Of a stretch of 64,000 nucleotides of DNA, positions 46,228-54,856 are shown in pieces. The DNA is from Tenuifilum sp. 4138str (GTDB taxonomy: Bacteria; Bacteroidota; Bacteroidia; Bacteroidales; Tenuifilaceae), in NCBI RefSeq assembly GCF_041102575.1, contig NZ_JBGCUE010000004.1, forward strand, positions 186,001-250,000, given 5' to 3'. Position 1 is the stretch's first letter; each line of letters starts with the position of its first letter. The notes below the pieces were generated by a model. The model did no database searches and was not told where the DNA came from. It saw only the letters and a program-made list of their open reading frames with translations. The position numbers were made by a program, and so were the translations under genes.

Positions 46228-47487
46228 ATGAATGGGACTAATAAGAAAAAAATTGTAAACGATCCGGTTCATGGCTTTATCAGCATAAGCCACCCATTAA
46301 TTTTTGACCTTATTGAACATCCCTACTTCCAGCGTTTGCGAAACATCAAGCAGCTCGGACTGAGTTACCTGGTATATCCTGGCGCCGTTCATTCCCGATT
46401 TCAGCACTGCATTGGTGCAATGCACCTACTCGACCTCGCTATTGAAACACTCCGAAGCAAGGGGCTCGATATTTCCGATACCGAGGCCGAAGCTGCTGCC
46501 GTAGCAATTCTGCTCCACGACGTTGGTCACGGGCCTTTCTCACATGCCCTGGAGCATGTAATTGCTAACGATATCAGCCATGAACACTTAAGCCGATGCT
46601 TTTTGTACCAGCTCAACAAGGAGTTTGATGGGAAACTTTCACTTGCCATTGAAATATTCGAGGATAAGTACCCTCGCCACTTCCTTCACCAACTTATTTC
46701 AGGACAGCTGGATATGGATCGTATGGATTACCTCAAGCGCGATAGCTTTTACACAGGTGTATCCGAGGGGATAATTGGCACGGAACGTATCATAAAAATG
46801 TTAAATGTGGTTGACGACACCTTGGTAGTGGAAGCAAAGGGTATATACTCAATTGAAAAATTCCTGATTGCCCGTAGGCTTATGTACTGGCAGGTATACC
46901 TTCATAAAACGGTTGTTGCTGCTGAGCAGGTGCTAATAAAACTGTTGGAAAGGGCTAAGGAACTAGTGCTTCAGGGCCAAGATATTTACTGTAGCGAGCC
47001 TTTACTTTTCTTGCTCACGAACAAGCTAACCAAGGCCGATTTTTTCCCAAACCCCAAAATGCCAGAGGCTCCGCTTCCACTTCAGCACTTTGCCCACATT
47101 GATGACAATGATGTTATGGTTGCTGCAAAGCAGTGGATACGCCATGGCGATAAGACTCTTTCACAGCTTGCCAACATGATTGTTAACCGCCGTTTGCCTA
47201 GTGTTGAGTTGAATAGCACAGGCTTTGATAGCCAAAGGCTAAACCGGTTGATGGCAGAATTTAGAAAGCAGTATATTGATCTGGCTGATTTCTCTGATTA
47301 CTTTGTTTTTACTGACACCATTAGCATTAACGCCTATAAACCTGGCGAGGAAGCAATTCAAATTCTTTACAACAACGGAAAACTAGTTGATATTGCCATA
47401 GCCTCTGACATGCTCAACGCTAAAGCTCTTTCCGACAAAACCAAAAAATTTTTTCTTTGTTATCCTAAACAGCTTAGGGGCATTTAG
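46228..47487 (+). CDS. HD-domain phosphohydrolase (dNTPase-like)
   Basis: 419-residue cytoplasmic HD-superfamily protein, similar to dNTP triphosphohydrolases such as SamHD1/YdhJ relatives. It opens with NDPVHGFISISHPLIFDLIE and YFQRLRNIKQLGLS, has His60 (SRFQHCIGAMHL), the HD doublet His97-Asp98 (LLHDVGHGPFSH) and the downstream LDMDRMDYLKRDS motif that completes the metal site. The start at 46228 lies flush against a terminator hairpin, leaving no room for a Shine-Dalgarno site. It is followed by lpxD, an arrangement I recall from other Bacteroidota. Substrate not determined. Confidence 0.9.
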   Translation: MNGTNKKKIVNDPVHGFISISHPLIFDLIEHPYFQRLRNIKQLGLSYLVYPGAVHSRFQHCIGAMHLLDLAIETLRSKGLDISDTEAEAAAVAILLHDVGHGPFSHALEHVIANDISHEHLSRCFLYQLNKEFDGKLSLAIEIFEDKYPRHFLHQLISGQLDMDRMDYLKRDSFYTGVSEGIIGTERIIKMLNVVDDTLVVEAKGIYSIEKFLIARRLMYWQVYLHKTVVAAEQVLIKLLERAKELVLQGQDIYCSEPLLFLLTNKLTKADFFPNPKMPEAPLPLQHFAHIDDNDVMVAAKQWIRHGDKTLSQLANMIVNRRLPSVELNSTGFDSQRLNRLMAEFRKQYIDLADFSDYFVFTDTISINAYKPGEEAIQILYNNGKLVDIAIASDMLNAKALSDKTKKFFLCYPKQLRGI

Positions 47488-47498
47488 ATTAAATTAAT

Positions 47499-47506
47499 TA
47501 GTTTTG
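47499..47506 (+). promoter_or_regulatory. Possible lpxD -7 box
   Basis: TAGTTTTG matches TANNTTTG and lies 23 bp before the lpxD ATG. No good -33 box. Confidence 0.4.
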
Positions 47507-47529
47507 CAAATTGTTTACAATAACTTAAT

Positions 47530-48576
47530 ATGGAATTTACAGCAAAACTTATAGCTGACTTTTTGGGAGGCTCTGTTGATGGCGATCCCAACGTTAAGGT
47601 GCATACAGTGGCAAAAATTGAGGAGGGATTTCCTGGGTCGCTTGCATTCCTGGCCAATCCAAAATATATTCCTTACATATACACTACTAAGGCATCAATA
47701 GTTCTGGTAAATAACGATTTTGTTCCTGATCAACCGGTTGAGGCAACGCTTGTAAGGGTAAACAATGCCTACGAGGCTTTTGCGTCGCTTCTGAACTTGT
47801 ATGCTCAGTCAAAGCAACCCAAGAGCGGAATTGAGGAGCCATCATTCATTCACAAGTCGGCGCAAATTGGGAAAGACCCCTACATAGGAGCTTTCAGCTA
47901 TATTTCGGAAGGGGCTGTTTTGGGTAACAATGTGAAGGTATACCCTCAGGTTTACATTGGCCCCAAAGTAAAAGTTGGCGATAATACTATTCTATACCCG
48001 GGTGTGGTGATCTACGAGGAGTGTGTTATTGGTAGCAACTGTATCATCCACAGTGGTGCTATTATTGGTGCCGATGGTTTCGGATTTGCATCGAGCGAGG
48101 AAACCAACTACAAGAAAATTCCACAGATTGGGAATGTGATAATTGAAGATTACGTGGAGATAGGCGCTAATGCTACGGTTGATAGGGCAACCATGGGGTC
48201 AACAATACTTCGCAAAGGGGTTAAGATTGACGATCATGTTCACATTGCACACAATGTTGAGGTTGGCGAAAATACGGTTATGGCTGCCCAAACAGGTGTT
48301 GCAGGATCAACCAAGATTGGAAAAAATTGTATGTTTGGCGGTCAGGTTGGAGTGAGCCCCCATGTTAAAATTGCCGATGGGGTTAAAGCTGGCGCACAGG
48401 CCGGTATCTCAGGCGATATCCGAAAACCCGGAGTAATAGTTTTAGGAAGCCCAGCCAATGAAATTGGCAAACAACGCCGATCAATGGCTGTGTATAAGAA
48501 TTTGCCTGAGCTGATGAATAAAATTCATGAGCTGGAGCAGGTAGTGGAAGAGTTGCGATCAAAACTTAATAAATAG
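47530..48576 (+). CDS. lpxD: UDP-3-O-acylglucosamine N-acyltransferase
   Basis: 348 residues. Third step of lipid A synthesis: transfer of a hydroxyacyl chain from ACP to the 2-amino group of UDP-3-O-acylglucosamine. An N-terminal uridine-binding domain (~1-100) is followed by a left-handed beta helix with many hexapeptide repeats ([20 protein letters not shown]), the catalytic His in [19 protein letters not shown] and a C-terminal coiled helix ([19 protein letters not shown]). Complete. First gene of the lipid A cluster, 42 bp after the HD-hydrolase gene. Confidence 0.96.
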   Translation: MEFTAKLIADFLGGSVDGDPNVKVHTVAKIEEGFPGSLAFLANPKYIPYIYTTKASIVLVNNDFVPDQPVEATLVRVNNAYEAFASLLNLYAQSKQPKSGIEEPSFIHKSAQIGKDPYIGAFSYISEGAVLGNNVKVYPQVYIGPKVKVGDNTILYPGVVIYEECVIGSNCIIHSGAIIGADGFGFASSEETNYKKIPQIGNVIIEDYVEIGANATVDRATMGSTILRKGVKIDDHVHIAHNVEVGENTVMAAQTGVAGSTKIGKNCMFGGQVGVSPHVKIADGVKAGAQAGISGDIRKPGVIVLGSPANEIGKQRRSMAVYKNLPELMNKIHELEQVVEELRSKLNK

Positions 48577-48584
48577 CAGTATGC

Positions 48585-48608
48585 AAAGGCGCTCAAATGC
48601 GCCTTTTT
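48585..48608 (+). terminator. Terminator-like hairpin between lpxD and lpxC-fabZ
   Basis: AAAGGCGC pairs with GCGCCTTT around TCAAAT and is followed by T's and GTAG, between lpxD (stop at 48576) and the ATG at 48635. It could give partial termination inside the operon. Confidence 0.6.
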
Positions 48609-48634
48609 GTAGTTTAACTGAAATTTTAATCAAA

Positions 48635-50032
48635 ATGGCAGATAAACAAAGAACTATAGCACAGGCGGTTACCTTGACAGGTAAGGGGTTACATACTGGC
48701 GCCGAGGTAGAAGTATCAATACTACCGGCCGAGGTTAACACCGGTATCATATTCCAGCGAACCGATATGGAGGGTCAGCCTAGAATTGAAGCGGTTGCCG
48801 ATAATGTTATTGACACTTCAAGGGGAACCACCATTGCGGTTAAAAATGCAAAGGTTAGCACCATTGAACACATGATGGCTGCCCTTTACGGTATGGGGAT
48901 TGATAACGCATTGGTGCAGGTTAACGGACCTGAAATGCCGATAATGGATGGTAGCTCCAAGTATTTTGTGGAGGCTATTGCCAAGGTAGGAACAGTTGAG
49001 CAGGGTGCTGAGCGGAACTACCTTTGCATTAAGGAGAAAATGGTTTATACCGATGAAAAAAACAACATCGAAATAATCATTTACCCCGACGATAAGCTGA
49101 GTATCGATGTGATGGTCGATTACAACTCAAGAGTGCTTGGCCACCAGTATGCCAAGATGAACTCAATTGATGAGTTCCCTGAACAAATATCACCCTGCCG
49201 TACTTTTGTGTTCTTCCATGAGTTAGAGGTGTTGCTTAAACACAACCTAATTAAAGGTGGCGACCTGGAGAATGCCATTGTTGTTATGGAGCACAAGGTT
49301 CCACAGGAGGAACTTGACCGGATTGCCGATCTATTTAATAAGCCACACATTGCCGTTAAACCCGAAGGTATTCTTAATAACCTCGACCTACATTTCGATA
49401 ATGAACCGGCACGCCATAAGCTGCTCGATATGGTTGGCGACTTTGCCCTTGTTGGTGCTCGCATTAAGGGAAAAATTATTGCCATGCGTCCAGGCCACAA
49501 GGCTAACACCGAATTTGCTAAGATTCTTCGGAAGCACTACAAGCAGGAGCGCCTAAAACCTGTTGCCCCCGATTACGATCCCAATAGGGTTCCCTTGATG
49601 GATGTGAATCAGATCATGAAAATTCTTCCACATCGTCCTCCATTCCTATTAATTGACAAGATTCTTTACATGGATGGTACCACCGTGGTGGGCATGAAGA
49701 ATGTTACCATGAACGAGGCCTTTTTTGTGGGACATTTCCCCGATGAACCGGTAATGCCAGGTGTACTTCAGGTTGAAGCAATGGCACAAACCGGTGGCAT
49801 TCTTGTTCTTAATACTGTTCCCGATCCGGAGAACTATTTAACTTACTTCTTAAAGATTGACCAGGTTCGTTTCAAACGAAAAGTTGTTCCGGGCGATACA
49901 ATTCTTTTTAAATGCTTCCTCAACGAACCCATTCGCAGGGGAATTGCCAACATGACCGGACAGGCATTTGTGGGCGATCAATTGGTTATGGAAGGAATTC
50001 TTATGGCTCAAATAACTAAAGTTAAAGAATAA
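48635..50032 (+). CDS. lpxC-fabZ: Bifunctional LpxC deacetylase / FabZ dehydratase
   Basis: 465-residue fusion typical of Bacteroidota. The ATG at 48635 is preferred over one at 48581 that lies in the hairpin. N-terminal LpxC (~1-310) is the zinc UDP-3-O-acyl-GlcNAc deacetylase committing to lipid A; His79 (STIEHMMAALYG), His261 and Asp265 (RHKLLDMVGDFALVG) match the zinc ligands. C-terminal FabZ (~320-465) dehydrates 3-hydroxyacyl-ACP in fatty acid synthesis; motifs are LPHRPPFLLIDKI, His367 in GHFPDEPVMPGVLQVEAMAQ and the usual ending. The fusion ties lipid A to fatty-acid supply. The stop overlaps the lpxA start by one base. Confidence 0.97.
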   Translation: MADKQRTIAQAVTLTGKGLHTGAEVEVSILPAEVNTGIIFQRTDMEGQPRIEAVADNVIDTSRGTTIAVKNAKVSTIEHMMAALYGMGIDNALVQVNGPEMPIMDGSSKYFVEAIAKVGTVEQGAERNYLCIKEKMVYTDEKNNIEIIIYPDDKLSIDVMVDYNSRVLGHQYAKMNSIDEFPEQISPCRTFVFFHELEVLLKHNLIKGGDLENAIVVMEHKVPQEELDRIADLFNKPHIAVKPEGILNNLDLHFDNEPARHKLLDMVGDFALVGARIKGKIIAMRPGHKANTEFAKILRKHYKQERLKPVAPDYDPNRVPLMDVNQIMKILPHRPPFLLIDKILYMDGTTVVGMKNVTMNEAFFVGHFPDEPVMPGVLQVEAMAQTGGILVLNTVPDPENYLTYFLKIDQVRFKRKVVPGDTILFKCFLNEPIRRGIANMTGQAFVGDQLVMEGILMAQITKVKE

Positions 50033-50841
50033 TGACACAGCATAGCAACGCATTTATTCATCCCGATGCCAAAATTGGCAAGGATGTAACCATTGGACCA
50101 TTCACATACATTGCAGGCGACGTTGTAATTGGCGATGGTACATGGATTGGACCAAATGTTACCATCATGGATGGTGCACGCATTGGCAAGAACTGCCGAA
50201 TATTTCCGGGAGCAGTAATCTCTGCAATACCACAGGATTTAAAATTCAAAGGTGAGATTACCACTGCCGAAATTGGCGATAACACCACCATCCGTGAATG
50301 CGCAACGGTGAACCGGGGTACAGCATCAAGGGGGAAAACAGTGGTGGGTAGTAACTGTCTCCTAATGGCATACTCCCATATTGCACATGATTGTATCCTA
50401 AAGAATAATATCATAATTGGCAATGGCACCCAGATTGCCGGTGAGGTTGAGATTGACGACCATGCCATTTTAAGCGCACACGTGCTAGTACATCAGTTTG
50501 AGCGTATTGGCGCTCATGTTATGGTTCAGGGTGGATCAAAGGTTAATAAGGACATTCCTCCATTTATAATAGCAGCACGGGAGCCTTTAACTTTTGCTGG
50601 TATTAATCTGGTAGGTCTTCGCCGTAGAGGGTTTACCCCTCAGCAAATTGGAACAATACAGGAACTATACCGGAATATCTATAATAAAGGTATGAACGTA
50701 AGCCAGGCATTAGTTTACATTGAGGAGAATATGGAAGCCACTCCTGAGCGCGAAATAGTAACATCCTTTATTAAGAACTCAAAACGAGGAATTGTGAGGG
50801 AGTATACTGGTTCCAATCCCGATGAGGGTGTAGAACTTTAG
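50032..50841 (+). CDS. lpxA: UDP-N-acetylglucosamine acyltransferase
   Basis: 269-residue LpxA, which performs the first, reversible step of lipid A synthesis (3-O-acylation of UDP-GlcNAc). It is a left-handed beta helix with hexapeptide repeats from residue 10 (IHPDAKIGKDVTIGPFTYIA), the family loop GTASRGKTVVGSN, the catalytic His119 in SHIAHDC and a helical C terminus. Its ATG shares a base with the lpxC-fabZ stop (TAATG), so the two are translationally coupled. Followed by a strong terminator that ends the lpx operon. Confidence 0.97.
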   Translation: MTQHSNAFIHPDAKIGKDVTIGPFTYIAGDVVIGDGTWIGPNVTIMDGARIGKNCRIFPGAVISAIPQDLKFKGEITTAEIGDNTTIRECATVNRGTASRGKTVVGSNCLLMAYSHIAHDCILKNNIIIGNGTQIAGEVEIDDHAILSAHVLVHQFERIGAHVMVQGGSKVNKDIPPFIIAAREPLTFAGINLVGLRRRGFTPQQIGTIQELYRNIYNKGMNVSQALVYIEENMEATPEREIVTSFIKNSKRGIVREYTGSNPDEGVEL

Positions 50842-50849
50842 GAATATCA

Positions 50850-50875
50850 TGCCGGCTTTTGCCGGCACTTTTTTT
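50850..50875 (+). terminator. lpx operon terminator
   Basis: TGCCGGC pairs with GCCGGCA around TTTT and is followed by CTTTTTTT. Its T run also supplies the -33 TTTG of the next promoter. Confidence 0.9.
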
Positions 50876-50904
50876 GGTATAGGTTTTACCTTTAGCTATA
50901 TTTG
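50873..50904 (+). promoter_or_regulatory. waaA promoter
   Basis: TTTG (50873-50876), 20-bp spacer, TATATTTG (50897-50904), 25 bp before the ATG. Full consensus, overlapping the terminator tail. Confidence 0.75.
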
Positions 50905-50929
50905 ACTGAACTTATAGAACCAATCTTAT

Positions 50930-52159
50930 ATGGTATTTCTTTACAACCTGTCAATTCGATTTTATCAACTGCTGGTCTTTATCGCATCGGCATTCAACAC
51001 CAAGGCAAGGCATTTTTATAGGGGCAGAGTTGGGATATGGGAAAAACTTAAAAGTCAAATAGAGCCTAATTCTGAAATTATTTGGGTACACTGTTCGTCG
51101 TTAGGCGAGTTTGAGCAGGGAAGACCTGTTATTGAGGCCATAGAGCAGAAGAAACCTAATGCTAAAATATTGCTTACTTTCTTTTCCCCATCGGGGTACG
51201 AGGTTCGGAAAAACTATTCCAGAGCCGATTATATCTTCTACTTACCACTGGACACCTACTCCAATGCAAGCAGGTTCATAAAAATGGTAAATCCGGCAAT
51301 GGCCATTTTCATTAAGTATGAGTTTTGGTATCACTACCTCAATGAGCTTAGGAAAAAGAGTATCCCAACCTACCTTGTGTCAGGGATTTTCCGACCCGAC
51401 CAGGTGTTCTTTAAACCCTATGGTGGATGGTATCGCAAGTTTCTCAAAGCATTCACATACTTTTTTGTACAAAACCAACAATCAAAGGATCTGCTTGCCA
51501 GCATAGGTTATACCAATGTTATGATTACTGGCGATACCCGATTCGATAGGGTTTCCAGAATAGCCTCCGATGCAAAGAGTATCCCTATTGTTGAAAACTT
51601 TGCATCAAACCATAAGGTGCTTGTAGCTGGTAGCACGTGGCCCAAAGATGAGGATATTATTTTACCCTTAGTAACAAAGTTCCCCGATTTGAAGTTAGTT
51701 GTTGTTCCGCATGAGGTAACGGAGGTGCATATAAAGGATATAATGGGTAAGTCGCCAGTTCCAGCTGTTCGATTTACCAAATCCAACCCCGAAGAGGTTA
51801 AGCAAGCAAAGATACTCATTGTTGATACAATCGGCTTGCTATCGTCAATTTACAGGTATGGTCATGTTGCCTACATAGGAGGAGGGTTTGGAGTGGGTAT
51901 CCACAATACCCTTGAGGCTGCTGTTTACGGTATTCCCGTAATATTCGGGCCCAACTTTCAAAAATTCCAAGAGGCAAAAGATTTGATTACCCGTAAAGCA
52001 GGATTTTCTATCAAAACTTACGATGAGCTAGTGGATTTACTAAACTTACTGCTCTTCGACAAAAATTTCTACCAGCTATCGGCAAGTGAAGCAAAACAAA
52101 TGGTAAATTCAGGCGTTGGGGCCACTCAAAAAATCCTTGAGGTTATTACTGCTCCATGA
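50930..52159 (+). CDS. waaA: Kdo (3-deoxy-D-manno-octulosonate) transferase
   Basis: 409-residue membrane-associated glycosyltransferase that adds Kdo from CMP-Kdo to lipid A. The short N-terminal hydrophobic anchor (VFLYNLSIRFYQLLVFIASA) is followed by the GT-B fold. The catalytic Glu lies in SSLGEFEQGRPVIE. Family motifs TFFSPSGYEVRKNY, KYEFWYHYLNEL (the FWP-like region) and GGGFGVGIHNTLEAAVYGIP near the C terminus are present. Own promoter. It completes the core of lipid A/Kdo assembly together with the lpx operon. Confidence 0.95.
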   Translation: MVFLYNLSIRFYQLLVFIASAFNTKARHFYRGRVGIWEKLKSQIEPNSEIIWVHCSSLGEFEQGRPVIEAIEQKKPNAKILLTFFSPSGYEVRKNYSRADYIFYLPLDTYSNASRFIKMVNPAMAIFIKYEFWYHYLNELRKKSIPTYLVSGIFRPDQVFFKPYGGWYRKFLKAFTYFFVQNQQSKDLLASIGYTNVMITGDTRFDRVSRIASDAKSIPIVENFASNHKVLVAGSTWPKDEDIILPLVTKFPDLKLVVVPHEVTEVHIKDIMGKSPVPAVRFTKSNPEEVKQAKILIVDTIGLLSSIYRYGHVAYIGGGFGVGIHNTLEAAVYGIPVIFGPNFQKFQEAKDLITRKAGFSIKTYDELVDLLNLLLFDKNFYQLSASEAKQMVNSGVGATQKILEVITAP

Positions 52160-52237
52160 AACTATTTGTTTCAAACGTTTGCGGGGGTTTAACAATTTGT
52201 TAATGTTACTTTGTGATTTTTCGGTATTATATGAAAT

Positions 52238-52245
52238 TAAATTTG
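52238..52245 (+). promoter_or_regulatory. -7 box of the TonB receptor gene
   Basis: TAAATTTG is a perfect TANNTTTG, 44 bp before the ATG. A TTTG at 52210-52213 gives a long spacer of 24, so the -33 box is doubtful. Confidence 0.5.
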
Positions 52246-52289
52246 CATAAATGAATATTAGCCTTAATTAACTCTAAAATCAAAAACCT

Positions 52290-54839
52290 ATGAAAAGAAC
52301 GATTTGGCGTACATTGTTAATGCTTTTATTCCTTGCTCCAATGTGGACTTTAGGGCAGGGAGTAATAAAAGGGATAATTGTTGACTCAAACAATGGAAAC
52401 CCTTTAATTGGTGCTGCTGTAGTAGTTGAGGGCACAACTATTGGAACTTCAACAAGCGTTGACGGCTCATTTAACTTTAAAGTTCCAATTGGAAAGCATG
52501 TGATTAAGTTTTCTTATGTGGGCTACCTAGACTTTGAAAAAAATGTTGAGGTAACTGGCGATGTTGACTTTGGTACCATTAAGTTAAGCCCTAGTTTGGT
52601 TGATATTGAGGAAGTTCTTGTTACAGCATCGTTTGTTCGGGATAGGACAACCCCAGTAGCTGTTTCAACAATTGAGCCAAAGGTAATTGTTGAAAAGTTA
52701 GGAAACAAGGAATTCCCTGAGATACTCAAAATAACACCATCGGTATATGCTACAAGAACCGGAGGTGGTTTTGGAGATTCAAGAATTTACCTTCGTGGAT
52801 TTGATTCAAATAACATCGGGGTTTTAATAAATGGAATTCCAGTAAACGACATGGAAAATGGTAAGGTATACTGGAGCAACTGGGCAGGACTATCCGATGT
52901 AACCGCAAATCAGCAGGTTCAGCGAGGTTTAGGTGCTTCCAAATTGGCTTTGTCATCAGTTGGGGGTACCATTAATATTGTTACAAAGTCAACTGATGCT
53001 CAAAAAGGAGGCTCATACTACTATGGTTTTGGTAACGATGGCTATAGAAAACAGAATTTCACTGTTTCAACTGGTTTAATGGAAAATGGTTGGGCTGTTA
53101 CCGTATCGGGTGGTTATACTACTGGAAATGGATATGTACAAGCTACCAATTTTGAGGGTTACTCATATTTTGCAAACATTTCGAAAAAAATTAATGAGAA
53201 ACATACAATAACCTTTAATGCATTTGGAGCCCCTCAGTGGCACAACCAACGAAATAATAAGCATACTATCCAAGAGTTCCGTGACAATCCAAATGGAATT
53301 AAGTGGAATTCTGACTTTGGCTATCGCAACGGGCAAATCTATACTACAGGATATGCTTACAATTTTTACCATAAACCCCAAATGTCATTAAATCACTACT
53401 GGAAGCTAAACGATAACTCAATGCTTACAACACAAATTTATGCATCGTTAGCTACTGGTGGTGGTCGTAGGGTTTATGGGCAAAATTCAACATGGCTAAG
53501 TCGTCAGTTCCCCAGTGGATTGCCGTATGATGTAACTGCTCTTACCAAAGAGGGATATTATGACTATGATTGGGTAATACAGCAAAATGCTGCAGCAATG
53601 AATGGTTCAACATGTATTATAGCTAATGCTGTAAATGACCATCAGTGGTATGGAGCTTTATCAACCTTTACTACTAACATTGAGAGCCTTAAGTTAACTG
53701 CTGGTTTCGATGGACGTTTTTATAATGGTGTACATGCCTATAAGATTGATGATTTGCTTGGGGGCAAATATTTCCTGGATAATAAGAATATTAATCGTCC
53801 TGCAAGTCAACCGCTTTACAAAGGAGATTATGTAAACTACCATTACCTAGGACAGGTACTTTGGTTAGGGCTATTTGCTCAAGGTGAGTATATCAAAGAT
53901 AACTACTCTGGTTTCCTATCGATGGCCATTGCAAGTAACAACTATAGGCGAGTAGATTATTTCCAGTATGAACCCGGTAATCGCGCATCGGCATGGCATG
54001 ACTTCTTGCCTTGGAATGTTAAAGTTGGTTTCAATTACAAGGTATATGGGGAGCACAATGTTTTTGTAAACGGTGGTTATATCAAGAGAGCACCTATTTT
54101 TAGCAATTCCTTCTTGAATAATACCAATACATTTAACGATGGTGTAAAGTATGAACGTATTATTACTGCCGAGTTGGGGTATAACTATGCTTCAAGAATT
54201 TTCAATGTAAAAGTAAATCTATTCCATACCCAGTGGCTCGATAAAGGGTTAGTAAAAAGTCTTAGTGGGCAAACTGCAAATATCCTAGGTATTAACGCAT
54301 TGCATCAAGGTGTTGAAGTTGAAGGCGTTGTTAAACCAATTTCCAAGCTTGATATTAGGGGTATGTTCTCTTGGGGCGATTACCGCTGGTCCGATGATGT
54401 TAATTTCAAACTTTATAATGACAACCAAGAACTTATTGGCACTTATAATGCATACATTAAAAACGTACATGTAGGAAACTCTGCTCAGGTTTCTGCCGCT
54501 GTTTCATGTAACTATGAAGTTCTTCCAAAGTTAAAGATTGGAGCTGATGTAAATTGGTATGCTAAGAACTACGCCGATTTTGACCCTACTACTAGAACAA
54601 CTCCCGATTCAAAGCAAGATGCTTGGCGCATGCCAAATTATTACACCATAGATCTAGATGCTAACTATCGTTTCAAAATTGGAAATCTGAATGCTACTCT
54701 TTATGGCAATGTTAATAATTTGCTTAATACTGAGTATATTGCCGATGCTACTGATGGCGCTAATCACGATGAATTTACTTCTTATGTATTCTTTGGTTTT
54801 GGAAGAACCTGGTCAACTGGTTTAAGAATTAACTTTTAA
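52290..54839 (+). CDS. TonB-dependent outer membrane receptor
   Basis: 849 residues. Signal peptide ~1-23 (MKRTIWRTLLMLLFLAPMWT), an N-terminal CarboxypepD_reg-like domain (VIKGIIVDSNNGNPLIGAAV to ~110), a plug domain (FPEILKITPSVYATRTGGGF to about 235), and a C-terminal barrel ending in SSYVFFGFGRTWSTGLRINF-type aromatic strands. The substrate is unknown. It is shorter than SusC proteins and its partner gene is not SusD-like, so it is not a normal starch-type (Sus) pair. The lipoprotein gene starts 17 bp later with a strong Shine-Dalgarno. Confidence 0.9.
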   Translation: MKRTIWRTLLMLLFLAPMWTLGQGVIKGIIVDSNNGNPLIGAAVVVEGTTIGTSTSVDGSFNFKVPIGKHVIKFSYVGYLDFEKNVEVTGDVDFGTIKLSPSLVDIEEVLVTASFVRDRTTPVAVSTIEPKVIVEKLGNKEFPEILKITPSVYATRTGGGFGDSRIYLRGFDSNNIGVLINGIPVNDMENGKVYWSNWAGLSDVTANQQVQRGLGASKLALSSVGGTINIVTKSTDAQKGGSYYYGFGNDGYRKQNFTVSTGLMENGWAVTVSGGYTTGNGYVQATNFEGYSYFANISKKINEKHTITFNAFGAPQWHNQRNNKHTIQEFRDNPNGIKWNSDFGYRNGQIYTTGYAYNFYHKPQMSLNHYWKLNDNSMLTTQIYASLATGGGRRVYGQNSTWLSRQFPSGLPYDVTALTKEGYYDYDWVIQQNAAAMNGSTCIIANAVNDHQWYGALSTFTTNIESLKLTAGFDGRFYNGVHAYKIDDLLGGKYFLDNKNINRPASQPLYKGDYVNYHYLGQVLWLGLFAQGEYIKDNYSGFLSMAIASNNYRRVDYFQYEPGNRASAWHDFLPWNVKVGFNYKVYGEHNVFVNGGYIKRAPIFSNSFLNNTNTFNDGVKYERIITAELGYNYASRIFNVKVNLFHTQWLDKGLVKSLSGQTANILGINALHQGVEVEGVVKPISKLDIRGMFSWGDYRWSDDVNFKLYNDNQELIGTYNAYIKNVHVGNSAQVSAAVSCNYEVLPKLKIGADVNWYAKNYADFDPTTRTTPDSKQDAWRMPNYYTIDLDANYRFKIGNLNATLYGNVNNLLNTEYIADATDGANHDEFTSYVFFGFGRTWSTGLRINF

Positions 54840-54856
54840 AATTGGGAGGATTTATA

